Source of the DNA: Prevotella sp. | Lineage (GTDB): Bacteria > Bacteroidota > Bacteroidia > Bacteroidales > Bacteroidaceae | DNA: 51,529 bases | Reading direction: 5' to 3' | Assembly: GCA_017545045.1 (NCBI GenBank) | Contig: JAFYDA010000017.1 | Location: 1 to 51,529, forward strand | Program-made: the position numbers and the translations under genes | Notes under the pieces: generated by a model | Database searches by the model: none | What the model was told of the DNA's origin: nothing | Seen by the model: only the letters and a program-made list of their open reading frames with translations | Part shown: piece after piece, positions 25,277-34,460 of the stretch | How positions within the stretch are numbered: the first letter of the stretch is position 1 | Layout: each line of letters starts with the position of its first letter

Positions 25277-26398
25277 ATGAATATGATGATGCCTGCAAAG
25301 AAGCCCCGCTTGGAATGGCTTGATGCCCTGCGTGGCTTCACAATGATTATGGTGGTGGCCAACCACGTCGCACAGATAGGCTTTGAGGAGGAGTGGAAAC
25401 ATTCATCATCGCTGCAGTTCCTGCTGTTGTTCCGCATGCCGCTCTTCTTCTTCATCAGCGGTTTCCTGGCCTACAAAGCCTCACAGATATGGACTGCCCG
25501 CAATCTGAGTGGACTCATCTTGAAGAAAGTGCGTGTGCAACTGATTCCCACCCTGGTATTCTTTGCACTGGCCACAGCTATCCTGAAGCCTCATTTCTGG
25601 CCAGGCGTCGAAGAGTCGTTCCACTCACCGACCAAAGGCGGTTACTGGTTCACATTGGTACTGCTCTACATGTTCCTCATCTATTATCCCTTTGCCTATT
25701 TGGAGAACAAGATTACATCGCACATGCCGCCTGTCAGCGCCAAGTGGATGTCGGCTCTGCTCATCATCCTGCTGTTTCTTGTCTCACTGGCCTTCTACGA
25801 CAGTTGCTACCAGCCCAAATACTTCTCATGGGCCAAGGGTCACCGCGGACCGATGACCGACATTCACCAGTTCCTGCTCGACAGCAGTCTGGGGCAACTG
25901 ATGCTCTGGATGCCGTTCTTCCTCTATGGTAATATAGCCCACCGCTACTGGGACAAGGCGCAGCGGCTGATGGACTCGAAGTGGTTCTTCCCCATCATCG
26001 TACTGTTGGCCGTATTATGCACGCTTGATGCCTTAAAATGGCACACCCTGCGCATGGCTTGGGCCATCATTCCATTGACGCTGGCCATGTTCCTGCTCCT
26101 GACCATCACGCTGATGTACTTCCGATACTACCAGCACTATTTCACGAAACTGACGATTATCGGAGCCTCCCTCCAATACATCGGCCGACGAACGCTGGAT
26201 ATCTACCTCATCCACTTCCTTTTCCTGCCGAGCCTGCCCAGCATCGGCTCGTTCTTCAAGCTCTATCGTCACAATTTCATCACCGATACGACAGTCTCAA
26301 TTCTCTTTGCGCTGCTGGTCATCGGCTTTAGCATTATTGCCTCAAACATACTCCGTATCAGTCCTTTCCTTAAGAAATGGCTTTTCGGACGCTCTTAG
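25277..26398 (+). CDS. Acyltransferase family 3 membrane protein
   Basis: 373 aa from ATG 25277; three more ATG codons follow within 12 nt (MNMMM). RLEWLDALRGFTMIMVVANH, with the histidine ending a membrane helix, and PLFFFISGFLA are the signatures of acyltransferase family 3 (OafA/WecH-like), which O-acetylate surface glycans or similar. About ten membrane helices. It is divergent from the flippase operon, consistent with a role in decorating the same polysaccharide, and is followed after 15 nt by the GH5 gene. Confidence 0.9.
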   Translation: MNMMMPAKKPRLEWLDALRGFTMIMVVANHVAQIGFEEEWKHSSSLQFLLLFRMPLFFFISGFLAYKASQIWTARNLSGLILKKVRVQLIPTLVFFALATAILKPHFWPGVEESFHSPTKGGYWFTLVLLYMFLIYYPFAYLENKITSHMPPVSAKWMSALLIILLFLVSLAFYDSCYQPKYFSWAKGHRGPMTDIHQFLLDSSLGQLMLWMPFFLYGNIAHRYWDKAQRLMDSKWFFPIIVLLAVLCTLDALKWHTLRMAWAIIPLTLAMFLLLTITLMYFRYYQHYFTKLTIIGASLQYIGRRTLDIYLIHFLFLPSLPSIGSFFKLYRHNFITDTTVSILFALLVIGFSIIASNILRISPFLKKWLFGRS

Positions 26399-26413
26399 TC
26401 TACAACAGAAACG

Positions 26414-27706
26414 ATGGGAACAAAAGCCTTGCATTATCTGAAATTAAAGACCATTGCCTTATGCGTGATGACGGCGTGTCTGACCGCTTGTGCGGAAAGG
26501 ACAGCTCTGTCGGGATTTGTAAAACGCAGTGAAACGGGATTCGTCATTGATGGCCGCGCCTACACCTTTGTCGGCACCAACTTCTGGTACGGCCCTATCT
26601 TGGGGTCAGAAGGCCAGGGCGGCGACCGCCAGCGCCTCTGCCGCGAATTGGACCATCTGCATGCACTTGGCCTCGACAACCTGCGCATTCTCGTAGGCAG
26701 CGACGGTGAGCGAGGCGTAGCTACGAAGGTGGAGCCTACGCTGCAGGTGGCCCCTGGCGTATATAACGACACATTACTGGCCGGTCTCGACTACCTGCTC
26801 ATGGAGATGGGAAAACGCAATATGAAGGCCGTGCTCTTCCTCAACAATTCGTGGGAGTGGAGCGGCGGTTATGGCTATTATCTGGAACAGGCAGGCGCAG
26901 GCCGTCAGCCACGGCCCGACGAGGTCGGCTATCCGGCATTCATGCAGGCTATGAGCCAATATGCCTTCAACAATCGTGCCCACGAGCTGTTCTACGACTA
27001 CGTGCGCTTCATCATTAGCCGACAGAACCGCTATACTTCTTTATATTATAAGGACGACCCCACCATCATGGCCTGGCAGATAGGCAACGAGCCTCGTGCC
27101 TTCAGCGAAGAAGCCAAGCAGCCCTTCGCCAAATGGCTCGGCGAGGCGTCGGCCCTCATTCGCAGTCTCGACCCCAACCATCTGATTTCCGTCGGTTCGG
27201 AGGGCATCTGGGGATGCGAGATGGACTCAGCCCTCTTCCGTCAGATTTCTGCCGACCCCAACATCGACTACCTGACAGCCCACGTCTGGCCTTATAACTG
27301 GAGTTGGGTGCGCAAGGATTCGCTCGCCGCCGACATCGAAGGCGCTTGCGTAAAGGTGCACGACTACCTGCAGTCCCACTTCCTGATAGCCCAGGCGTTG
27401 CAGAAGCCTCTCGTCATCGAGGAGTTCGGCTTTCCCCGCGACGGCTTCAATTTCGCTCCAGGCTCCTCGACTGCATCCCGCGACTTTTTCTACGACTATA
27501 TCTTTTCGCTCATCCAGCGTGAACCAACCGTTGGCGGCTGCAATTTCTGGGCATGGGGCGGTGAGGCCCGTCCCCGGCACGAGCAGTGGCAGGTGGGCGA
27601 CCCCTATGTAGGCGACCCGGCTCAAGAGGCGCAGGGACTGAACTCCGTCTTCAACTGCGACAGTACGACGCTCGCCGTCATCAAGCGATATCATATCACG
27701 AAGTGA
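26414..27706 (+). CDS. GH5-family beta-mannanase-like lipoprotein
   Basis: 430 aa with a lipoprotein signal (CLTACAE, lipid cysteine C26). RAYTFVGTNFWYGPILGSEG and the (beta/alpha)8 pattern match GH5 subfamily 7 (endo-beta-1,4-mannanases). The acid/base glutamate is E226 in WQIGNEPR and the nucleophile E337 in IEEFGFP; HVWPYNWSW and FWAWGGEARP are substrate-site stretches. It would cut mannan or a manno-configured glycan at the cell surface or in the periplasm. It follows the acyltransferase by 15 nt and converges on the EamA gene, overlapping its end by 11 nt. Confidence 0.9.
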   Translation: MGTKALHYLKLKTIALCVMTACLTACAERTALSGFVKRSETGFVIDGRAYTFVGTNFWYGPILGSEGQGGDRQRLCRELDHLHALGLDNLRILVGSDGERGVATKVEPTLQVAPGVYNDTLLAGLDYLLMEMGKRNMKAVLFLNNSWEWSGGYGYYLEQAGAGRQPRPDEVGYPAFMQAMSQYAFNNRAHELFYDYVRFIISRQNRYTSLYYKDDPTIMAWQIGNEPRAFSEEAKQPFAKWLGEASALIRSLDPNHLISVGSEGIWGCEMDSALFRQISADPNIDYLTAHVWPYNWSWVRKDSLAADIEGACVKVHDYLQSHFLIAQALQKPLVIEEFGFPRDGFNFAPGSSTASRDFFYDYIFSLIQREPTVGGCNFWAWGGEARPRHEQWQVGDPYVGDPAQEAQGLNSVFNCDSTTLAVIKRYHITK

Positions 27707-28592
27707 CGCGCCTATCAGCAAGAAACATACCGAAGAGAATGAGCAGGGTTCCGAGGATGAACCACAACGTTATCTGCTCGTTAAGGATGAACCAGGCAAA
27801 GATAATGGTCGTAACGGGATTCAGGTAGACATAGTTCGTGGCGACAACGGCACCTAACCGTTTCAGCGCCCAGTTCCATGCCAGGAAACACAGCATGGAA
27901 GCCACACATCCAAGAAACAGCAAATTCCATAGCAGCTCAGGCTGTGCAAAGAGCAGGTGGATGTTCAGCTCAGGGTGTACTATCATATAAGGTATCATCG
28001 ACAGCAGTCCGTAGAAGAAAACCTTGCGTGTGACGAAAACCGTATCGTAGTGCTTATTGGCGGGTATCATCAGCAGGCTGTAAAACGCCCAACAGAGGCA
28101 GGCGGCGAAGGCTAAGGTGTCGCCAAGCGGCGAGAGGTGAAGTACAAAATGACCGTTCATGACAACCACGATGACACCTGCTGCCGCCATCAGCGTGCCA
28201 AAGGTCTGCATGCGACTCAGTCGCTCAGATTGATAGAAAAGCGCTATGATAGCAGCAGCAAAAAGCGGGCACAAGCTGACGATGATGCTGGTGTTGGTCG
28301 TCGTCGTGTAGTTCATGGCAGAATTCTCTGTCAGGAAATAGAGCGAGCCTCCCGTCACGCCCAGTGCCACCATCAGCAGTTCATCACACCAAGAGTCGGC
28401 CATCCAGCGAATTCCCCTCATGAGGCTGTAGGCCAAGAGTAGTGCGTAGGCAATGATGAAACGCAGGATGAATATCTGTGCCGCCGTCAGTCCGCCAAGC
28501 AGCAACAGCTTGGTAAACACAAACGTCGTTCCCCATGTGGCCACCACCACAAAAGCAACAAGATGAGGCAGAAACCTATTGCCTTTTGACAT
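27696..28592 (-). CDS. EamA/DMT-family transporter
   Basis: 298 aa from ATG 28592 (MSKGNRFLPHLVAFVVVATW). Ten hydrophobic helices in two EamA halves, with WGTTFVFTKLLL and the second-half motif MLCFLAWNWALKRLGAV, show a drug/metabolite superfamily permease. Its start overlaps the GH26 gene by 17 nt, so both are in one transcript. DMT proteins carry many small molecules, mostly outward; a role in moving a mannan-derived or surface-glycan compound is only an inference from context. The frame upstream of 28592 is part of the GH26 gene in another frame. Confidence 0.9.
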   Translation of the reverse strand: MSKGNRFLPHLVAFVVVATWGTTFVFTKLLLLGGLTAAQIFILRFIIAYALLLAYSLMRGIRWMADSWCDELLMVALGVTGGSLYFLTENSAMNYTTTTNTSIIVSLCPLFAAAIIALFYQSERLSRMQTFGTLMAAAGVIVVVMNGHFVLHLSPLGDTLAFAACLCWAFYSLLMIPANKHYDTVFVTRKVFFYGLLSMIPYMIVHPELNIHLLFAQPELLWNLLFLGCVASMLCFLAWNWALKRLGAVVATNYVYLNPVTTIIFAWFILNEQITLWFILGTLLILFGMFLADRRVTS

Positions 28593-29751
28593 CGCGTAGG
28601 AAAAGCGTCTTTGAGTCGTTGTAAAACTGTACGAAGTCGGCAGCAGAAGGATGGCCGGGATAGGGTGCAAAGAAGTGGCCGGGCTTGTCGTGGGCATTCC
28701 GCCAGACGAGGACGTAGCTAATCGGATGGCGCGCCAGGACGGGTGCCAGCGTATGCGTCCACCAGTCGGTGGTCTTGATGCCCTCGTAGCCTGTCTCGGT
28801 CAGTGCAACGGCTTTCCCGTGTTCGCGGGCAATGCGGCACGCCATGCCGAGATTTTTGTCGAGTTGTGCGGCATAGGCGGCCACTCGCATCGTATCGGCA
28901 TCGGGGGCAAAGCAGTAGCAGTCGAGTCCCATGAGGTCAATCACGTCATCACCGGGATAGCGCTCCAAGTATTTCTCCGGATTGCCGTCAGGCTCGCTGC
29001 CGGGTGAGTAGGCGTAGAGAGCATTGACAACCCCCTTTTCCTTCAGCCGGCTGACGGTCATCTGCCACAGTGCCTTGTATTGCTCTGCTGTGCAGTGTGC
29101 CTGTCCCCACCAGAACCAGGAGCCCGTGTGCTCATGCCAAGGACGGAAGATGACGGGTATGCGGACACCCTCAGGCGTCACCAAAGAGTTCAGGAAGTCG
29201 GCCACACGGTCAAGCCAGGAAAGAAAGCGTTCATGCTTCACGCCGCCTTCCAGTATGGCGGCAACGGTTCCCGATTCTACCTCCTTCAGCGAGTCGGCAA
29301 CCCACGACGAACCGCCGCTGAGCGGGTTGTCGAGGTGCCATGACAGGGTTGTCATGCCGCCGCATTCATCGTGGGCAACAATCTCCTTGCGCATGCGGTC
29401 GAAGGGTACACCGTCCAGGTTCTTGTCGTGACCCAGTTCCAGATGTCCCAGATCGAAGCTCAGCAAAGCGGGAAAATCACCACAGACGCTTTCAGCGTCG
29501 GAGCGCTGGTGAACAGCCGAGTCGCCGGCATCGTTGTTCTGCCAGCCGATGCCGTACATCGTGTCGTCGTGATGGCCGAACATGTAGACGGCACTGTCGC
29601 CCAGCGCCTTCAGGTTCTGCAGCAGGCTCTCCGTGCGCTGGGTACGGCCGCTGTCAGCCAGCGGGTCGTTCTCCACAGGCAGTCTGCAGCCGCACGACAC
29701 CAAGATGATTGCTGTCAGCGCAAGTAAGGAAGTGAGAGACGGCTTGTTCAT
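28576..29751 (-). CDS. GH26-family beta-mannanase lipoprotein
   Basis: 391 aa; lipoprotein signal with C20 in LVSC. The GH26 acid/base glutamate is E207 in FRPWHEHTGSWFWW and the nucleophile E319 in ALTETGYEG; GHHDDTMYGIGW near residue 60 is also typical. It hydrolyses beta-1,4-mannan to mannobiose and longer pieces, probably at the cell surface or in the periplasm. It is divergent from the GH130-epimerase operon with a consensus promoter on each side, as expected if they are induced together. The EamA gene follows with a 17-nt overlap. Confidence 0.95.
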   Translation of the reverse strand: MNKPSLTSLLALTAIILVSCGCRLPVENDPLADSGRTQRTESLLQNLKALGDSAVYMFGHHDDTMYGIGWQNNDAGDSAVHQRSDAESVCGDFPALLSFDLGHLELGHDKNLDGVPFDRMRKEIVAHDECGGMTTLSWHLDNPLSGGSSWVADSLKEVESGTVAAILEGGVKHERFLSWLDRVADFLNSLVTPEGVRIPVIFRPWHEHTGSWFWWGQAHCTAEQYKALWQMTVSRLKEKGVVNALYAYSPGSEPDGNPEKYLERYPGDDVIDLMGLDCYCFAPDADTMRVAAYAAQLDKNLGMACRIAREHGKAVALTETGYEGIKTTDWWTHTLAPVLARHPISYVLVWRNAHDKPGHFFAPYPGHPSAADFVQFYNDSKTLFLRDVKRQ

Positions 29752-29780
29752 TTCGACACCTTATTTATAATTAGTTGGTG

Positions 29781-29811
29781 CAAAGATACGTAAAAAAGCG
29801 GAATGTGCAAA
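29781..29811 (-). promoter_or_regulatory. Promoter of the GH26-EamA unit
   Basis: Minus strand TTTG (29811-29808), 19 nt, TATCTTTG (29788-29781): consensus. About 30 nt of leader before the ATG at 29751. Confidence 0.75.
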
Positions 29812-29863
29812 ACTTTCGGTATAAATTCCTGTTTTTTATGCCTCGCATTTAAGAGAAATATAT

Positions 29864-29871
29864 TATCTTTG
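29864..29871 (+). promoter_or_regulatory. -7 promoter box of the GH130 operon
   Basis: TATCTTTG matches TAnnTTTG exactly, 21 nt before the GH130 ATG. The -33 region (TTTTATG) is weaker than consensus, suggesting activation by a regulator. Confidence 0.65.
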
Positions 29872-29892
29872 TAGCCTCCAAAGAAGTAATAT

Positions 29893-31059
29893 ATGGAATT
29901 TCAAGAAAAGCTGACAATGCTGCGCCAACAGCATGAGAAATTGCTTGGGCGCAGGAATGAACCACTGTCGGGAGGTAACGGCATCTATGACAAATACCGC
30001 TATCCTGTGCTGACAGCCGACCACACGCCCTTGGAATGGCGCTACGATTTCTCTGAACAGGACAACCCCTTCCTGATGCAGCGCATCATGATAAACGCCG
30101 TGTTCAATGCCGGTGCCATCAAGATGAATGGCAAGTACCTGCTGATGTGCCGTGTCGAGGGTGCCGACCGCAAGTCGTTCTTCGCCGTAGCCGAAAGTCC
30201 CAACGGCATCGACAATTTCCGGTTCTGGCCAGAGCCCGTCACCATGCCCGACACCCCCGTTCCCACCACCAACATCTATGACATGCGCCTGACGCAGCAT
30301 GAGGACGGCTGGATCTACGGTGTCTTCTGTGCCGAGCGTCACGACGATTCGCAGCCCGGCAATCTGTCGGCAGCCACTGCCACTGCCTCCATTGCACGCA
30401 CCAAAGACCTGGTGACATGGGAGCGGCTGCCCGACCTGAAGTCCAGAAGCCAGCAGCGCAACGTCGTGTTGCACCCTGAATTCGTTCAAGGCAAGTATGC
30501 TTTCTATACCCGCCCACAGGACGGTTTCATCGACACAGGCAGCGGCGGCGGCATCGGCTGGACGCTGGTCGATGACATTACCCATGCTGAGGTGGGTGAG
30601 GAGATCATCATTAGCCCGCGCCACTACCACACCATTACCGAGGTAAAGAACGGCGAAGGCCCAGCCCCCCTGAAGACCCCGCAGGGATGGCTGCACCTGG
30701 CCCATGGCGTCAGAGGCACGGCCGACGGACTGCGCTACGTGCTCTATATGTACATGACCGCCCTCGACGACCCCACGCACGTCATCGCACGGCCTGGCGG
30801 CTACTTTCTGGTGCCAGAGGGCGACGAATACGTCGGCGACGTGATGAACGTGGCCTTCTCCAACGGCTGGATCATGGACAGCGATGGACGCATACTAATC
30901 TATTACGCCTCGGCCGACACCCGCATGCACGTGGCTGTCTCTTCTGTGGAGCGCCTCGTCGACTACTGCATGCACACCCCCGAGGACGGACTGACCACCA
31001 CCGCCAGCGTCGAAGCCATCAAGCGGCTGATTGCCAAGAACAAAGCCCTCAACCAATGA
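29893..31059 (+). CDS. 4-O-beta-D-mannosyl-D-glucose phosphorylase (GH130)
   Basis: 388 aa, the length of the Bacteroides fragilis enzyme. It converts mannosyl-beta-1,4-glucose plus phosphate to mannose-1-phosphate and glucose. [20 protein letters not shown], the [11 protein letters not shown] stretch, [40 protein letters not shown] and the phosphate-site region RNVVLHPEF are those of GH130 subfamily 1. No signal peptide: cytoplasmic. The next gene overlaps the stop by 4 nt and encodes the epimerase that supplies its substrate, the arrangement known from B. fragilis mannan breakdown. Confidence 0.95.
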   Translation: MEFQEKLTMLRQQHEKLLGRRNEPLSGGNGIYDKYRYPVLTADHTPLEWRYDFSEQDNPFLMQRIMINAVFNAGAIKMNGKYLLMCRVEGADRKSFFAVAESPNGIDNFRFWPEPVTMPDTPVPTTNIYDMRLTQHEDGWIYGVFCAERHDDSQPGNLSAATATASIARTKDLVTWERLPDLKSRSQQRNVVLHPEFVQGKYAFYTRPQDGFIDTGSGGGIGWTLVDDITHAEVGEEIIISPRHYHTITEVKNGEGPAPLKTPQGWLHLAHGVRGTADGLRYVLYMYMTALDDPTHVIARPGGYFLVPEGDEYVGDVMNVAFSNGWIMDSDGRILIYYASADTRMHVAVSSVERLVDYCMHTPEDGLTTTASVEAIKRLIAKNKALNQ

Positions 31060-32333
31060 CCATTCAAGCACTTAAAGACGATGCGTGCCAGCTGTTGGAA
31101 GGCAACATCCTCTCATTCTGGCTTGACCACATGCAGGACAACGTGCATGGCGGTTTCTACGGACGCATCGACGGGCATGGCCAGCTGCATCCCGAGGCCG
31201 AGAAAGGGGCTATCCTCAATGCCCGCATCCTCTGGGCCTTCTCTGCCGCCTATAGGTTTTTCTCTCATGAGGTCCATAAGTCCTATAAGACCCGTCTCTA
31301 CTTAGAGGCGGCGACACGCGCCAAGGACTACTTCATCGACCACTTCATCGACCACGAATACGGTGGCGTCTATTGGAGTGTCGATTACTTAGGACGTCCG
31401 CTCGACACCAAGAAGCAGTTCTATGCCATCGGCTTCGCCATCTACGGACTGTCGGAATATGCCCGTGCCACAGGCGACCACGAGGCACTCGACTATGCCT
31501 TGCAGCTGTTCAACAGCATTGAGCAGCATGCCTTCGACCGTCAGTACAACGGCTATATTGAGGCCTGTACCCGCGAGTGGGGCAAGATTGCCGACATGCG
31601 TCTCTCTGAGCTCGATGCCAACCATCCTAAGTCGCAGAACACCCACCTGCACATCATCGAGCCCTACACCAACCTCTATCGCTGTCTCAAGGAGTTCCAA
31701 CGCAACGCTTCTTGCGACTACCTGCCTGTTATTGGCGCCGTGTTGCCCATGACAATCAGCATTCCGCAAGAGACGATTGTCCGTGTCGAAGCAGCCCTGC
31801 GCAACCTCATCGACATCTTTACCGACCACATCCTGAATCCAGAAACCCACCACCTCGATCTCTTCTTCGAAATGGACTGGACGCGTGATGCTGACCTTCG
31901 TGAGAGCTACGGCCACGACATCGAGTGCTCGTGGCTGATGCACGAGGCGGCATTGGTGCTTGGCGACAAGCAGGTGCTCGACAAGGTGGAGCCCATTGTC
32001 CGCTTGGTGGCACAGGCCAGCGAGAAGGGCCTGCGCCCCGATGGTTCCTTGATTCATGAAAATAACGACTGTGACCTGCATTGGTGGGTGCAGGCCGAGA
32101 ACGTGGTCGGATGGCTGAACCTCTACCAGTACTTCGGCGACCGTCAGGCGCTGGAGAAGGCGTTGCGCTGTTACCAGTACATTAAGGACCATCTGGTCGA
32201 CTGGGAGCACGGCGAGTGGTACTGGAGCCGCCGCGCCGACGGCACCGTCAATCGCGACGACGACAAGGCCGGATTCTGGAAATGTCCCTACCACAACAGC
32301 CGCATGTGTCTCGAAATAATAGAACGACTATGA
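31056..32333 (+). CDS. Cellobiose 2-epimerase (AGE family)
   Basis: 425 aa from ATG 31056, overlapping the GH130 stop (ATGA); the longer open frame upstream lies inside the GH130 gene. The (alpha/alpha)6-barrel motifs [80 protein letters not shown] and [20 protein letters not shown] match cellobiose 2-epimerases. It turns mannobiose to mannosylglucose (and cellobiose to glucosylmannose). Coupled to GH130 before it and to LicD after it. Confidence 0.95.
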   Translation: MTIQALKDDACQLLEGNILSFWLDHMQDNVHGGFYGRIDGHGQLHPEAEKGAILNARILWAFSAAYRFFSHEVHKSYKTRLYLEAATRAKDYFIDHFIDHEYGGVYWSVDYLGRPLDTKKQFYAIGFAIYGLSEYARATGDHEALDYALQLFNSIEQHAFDRQYNGYIEACTREWGKIADMRLSELDANHPKSQNTHLHIIEPYTNLYRCLKEFQRNASCDYLPVIGAVLPMTISIPQETIVRVEAALRNLIDIFTDHILNPETHHLDLFFEMDWTRDADLRESYGHDIECSWLMHEAALVLGDKQVLDKVEPIVRLVAQASEKGLRPDGSLIHENNDCDLHWWVQAENVVGWLNLYQYFGDRQALEKALRCYQYIKDHLVDWEHGEWYWSRRADGTVNRDDDKAGFWKCPYHNSRMCLEIIERL

Positions 32334-33118
32334 AGAAAATAGAAGACATTCAGGAGTTGCGCCAGATACAAATGGGTATCCTCGACGCTGTCCACCAGTT
32401 TTGCGAGGCCCATGGCCTGCGCTATTTCCTCAGCAGCGGCACGCTGATTGGTGCCGTGCGCCACAAGGGCTACATCCCATGGGATGACGACATTGACATC
32501 TACATGCCCCGCAAGGACTATGAGCAGTTCCTGCTGTCATTCACTGACGACAAGGGCGTCTACCGCGCCATCAACCCACAGACAGAACCACATTATTATT
32601 ACACCTTCGCCAAAGTGGTCGACCAGCGTACACGCATGGTGGAGCACGAGACCGAAGGCTACGAGATAGGCGTCTACATGGACATTTTCCCTGTGGACTA
32701 CGTGACGGACGACCAGCAGGAGCGTGCGCGCATCTTCCGCCAGAAGAAACTGCTCTACAAGATTCGTCGCTGCAAGATCTCGCAGAGCAACCCCCTGCAG
32801 TCGCGGCTGGCCTACTGGGTCTACAAGTGCTGGCCCATGAGCGTCCGGCAGATAGAGCGCAAGATTCGACAATTAATCGTGTTGGCAGAACCAACACACA
32901 CCGTCTGCAACATGACCGAGGCCGGCCCCGGCATCAAGGGCTGCTTCCCTGCCGAGGACATCGCCTCCAGCGTCGACATCCTCTTCGAGGGCCGTCAGTA
33001 CAAAACCATGATCGGCTATAAAGATTATCTCCAGCGCACCTACGGCGACTACATGACGCTACCGCCCGAAGACCAGCGCGTCACCCACAAGTTTGAGGCC
33101 TACTGGCTCGCACGCTAA
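32330..33118 (+). CDS. LicD-family phosphotransferase
   Basis: 262 aa from ATG 32330, overlapping the epimerase stop by 4 nt. SSGTLIGAVRHKGYIPWDDD followed by DIDIYMPRKDY is the LicD/fukutin nucleotidyl/phosphotransferase core with its acidic metal site; GVYMDIFPVDYV and YGDYMTLPPEDQR follow. LicD proteins attach phosphocholine or similar phospho-groups to surface glycans. Its translational coupling to catabolic mannan genes is unusual, since LicD proteins normally sit in glycan-synthesis clusters. A perfect minus-strand promoter lies right after its stop. Confidence 0.9.
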   Translation: MKKIEDIQELRQIQMGILDAVHQFCEAHGLRYFLSSGTLIGAVRHKGYIPWDDDIDIYMPRKDYEQFLLSFTDDKGVYRAINPQTEPHYYYTFAKVVDQRTRMVEHETEGYEIGVYMDIFPVDYVTDDQQERARIFRQKKLLYKIRRCKISQSNPLQSRLAYWVYKCWPMSVRQIERKIRQLIVLAEPTHTVCNMTEAGPGIKGCFPAEDIASSVDILFEGRQYKTMIGYKDYLQRTYGDYMTLPPEDQRVTHKFEAYWLAR

Positions 33119-33156
33119 CAGCGTGCAAAGGTAGTGCAAACCGAGCGAAATACAAA
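33110..33156 (-). promoter_or_regulatory. Consensus promoter antisense to LicD
   Basis: Minus strand TTTG (33156-33153), 19 nt, TACCTTTG (33133-33126), pointing leftward into the LicD gene, whose stop is at 33118. A 6-bp stem-loop (GCACGC/GCGTGC, 33110-33126) overlaps the LicD stop codon. No minus-strand gene follows, so any transcript would be antisense to LicD and perhaps the upstream genes. Confidence 0.55.
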
Positions 33157-33476
33157 ATTAATTTGGATTATTTTTTATTTCCGGGGCATCCTGTGCAGAT
33201 ATCTCGGCGGATATTTTTCCCAGAACGACGGCGATGCATCCGCCCACGATGCCGAAATAATCCGCTAATTATTCGCAACCGCACGAAAAAAGTGACAAGG
33301 TTTAACGAAAAAATGGGGAGCCTCCGCAGTTTTTCCCAGGCCTTGGGAACTTTGTCCCAGGCCGTGGGAACTTTGTCCCAGGCCGTGGGAAATAAAAGCG
33401 CAGCTATCGGCAAAATAAAATATATTATATTCTGCCGACAACTGCGTTTTTTAACACATTGCTTAGTTGGAAGAAG
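33157..33476. other. Intergenic region between LicD and OCD genes
   Basis: No gene is supported. An open frame of 127 codons (33163-33546) arises largely from the repeat and runs into the end of the convergent OCD gene. The notable content is three 21-bp palindromic repeat units at 33330-33392, and A/T-rich sequence with no clear plus-strand promoter. Confidence 0.5.
33330..33392. repeat. Three 21-bp palindromic tandem repeats
   Basis: Units at 33330-33350, 33351-33371 and 33372-33392, each with the palindrome TCCCAGGCCNTGGGA. Preceded by GCCTCCGC. The same sequence in two units, again preceded by GGCTCCGC, recurs at 51258-51299. In one frame each unit encodes seven residues (LSQAVGT type). 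Confidence 0.85.
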
Positions 33477-34433
33477 TCAAACCCAGATTTTCTTGTCTTG
33501 CTTTTGGTATTCAAAACCTTGCGATGAACTGAGGGTTTTCTCATAAATCTTCGACGCGAAGACAATATCATGGAGGGCAATGCCATAGTTATAACTCAGA
33601 ATGCGCTCGTCGTCACTGGTGCGCCCAGGGTTCTTTCCTTGTAGTACATGGTGAATCTCGTCGTATTCACGGAACTGATGGAAGTACTTCCACGTCTGAA
33701 TCTGTCCTGTGTCATCACCAAACACTTTGTCGAAGAAGAGGTCGCAGTTCTGGAAACCACGTACATGGACGGGGATTACCGTCATACCTTTCTTATATAG
33801 ACTGTTGTCAGGGAAGAGCAGTTCTGTGGCTACGGTGACACAGGAAATGAGGACGTCGGCCTCTGAGAGGAACGTTATGGGGTCGTCGATGATTTCAAAC
33901 GTTACGTTATCGTAGGCCTTGAAACGCTCCATGAATTGCTCGGCCTGATTCTTATAGTGCATCAGACGGATCGTGATGTGGCGCTCACTATTGTCGGCAA
34001 TGAGACAGAGAGCTACGGCGCGTGCAATATTTCCCAAGCCTATCATCGAGTAGGTGTCAACACCTTTGCGCTGAAATGTCCTTGCAGCAAGGGCTGCTAC
34101 GGCACCCGTCCTCATGGCTGTGATCCAGTCACCGTCCATCACGGCCAGTAACTGTCCCGTCTCAGCATCGTAAAGGGTGATGTCGCTTTTTAGTGTGGGC
34201 GTCTGACCCTCGATACGGCTTACGAGCTTTATGCCGAAGTATTTCTTGCCATTACGCTTGGGTAATAGACAAGGCATCGTGGTAATAAAGTCCTCACCTT
34301 GCGGATGAACACTGAGTTTGGCGGGCATCTGAGCTTCGTCTTTCATAAGGAAGCCTTGCCTGACCCATTCGATGCACTCTTTAGGATTAATGTTCAGCTG
34401 TTCTATTTGCTGCTGTTGTATGACGGAAACCAT
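33477..34433 (-). CDS. Ornithine cyclodeaminase / mu-crystallin family protein
   Basis: 318 aa. The family binds NAD(P) and acts on amino acids or imines. MPAKLSVHPQGEDFITTMPC, FGIKLVSR (active-site lysine region), DGDWITAMRTGAVAALAART and the dinucleotide-binding YSMIGLGNIARAVALCLIAD are conserved. Members include ornithine cyclodeaminase, alanine dehydrogenase and sialic-acid or siderophore pathway enzymes; the exact substrate cannot be fixed. It converges with the LicD operon and follows the PD40 lipoprotein gene by 27 nt on the same strand, so it may be the last gene of that transcript. Confidence 0.87.
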   Translation of the reverse strand: MVSVIQQQQIEQLNINPKECIEWVRQGFLMKDEAQMPAKLSVHPQGEDFITTMPCLLPKRNGKKYFGIKLVSRIEGQTPTLKSDITLYDAETGQLLAVMDGDWITAMRTGAVAALAARTFQRKGVDTYSMIGLGNIARAVALCLIADNSERHITIRLMHYKNQAEQFMERFKAYDNVTFEIIDDPITFLSEADVLISCVTVATELLFPDNSLYKKGMTVIPVHVRGFQNCDLFFDKVFGDDTGQIQTWKYFHQFREYDEIHHVLQGKNPGRTSDDERILSYNYGIALHDIVFASKIYEKTLSSSQGFEYQKQDKKIWV

Positions 34434-34460
34434 AGTTCTTTGTTTATTTGATAAGTATTT

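Noticed and set aside
25213-25455. N-terminal extension of the flippase frame
   Set aside because: It runs through the divergent promoter and into the acyltransferase gene on the other strand; flippase family starts at MENLKEK.
33163-33546. 127-codon plus-strand frame with LSQAVGT repeats
   Set aside because: It is made largely by the 21-bp repeats and overlaps the end of the convergent OCD gene; treated as repeat sequence.
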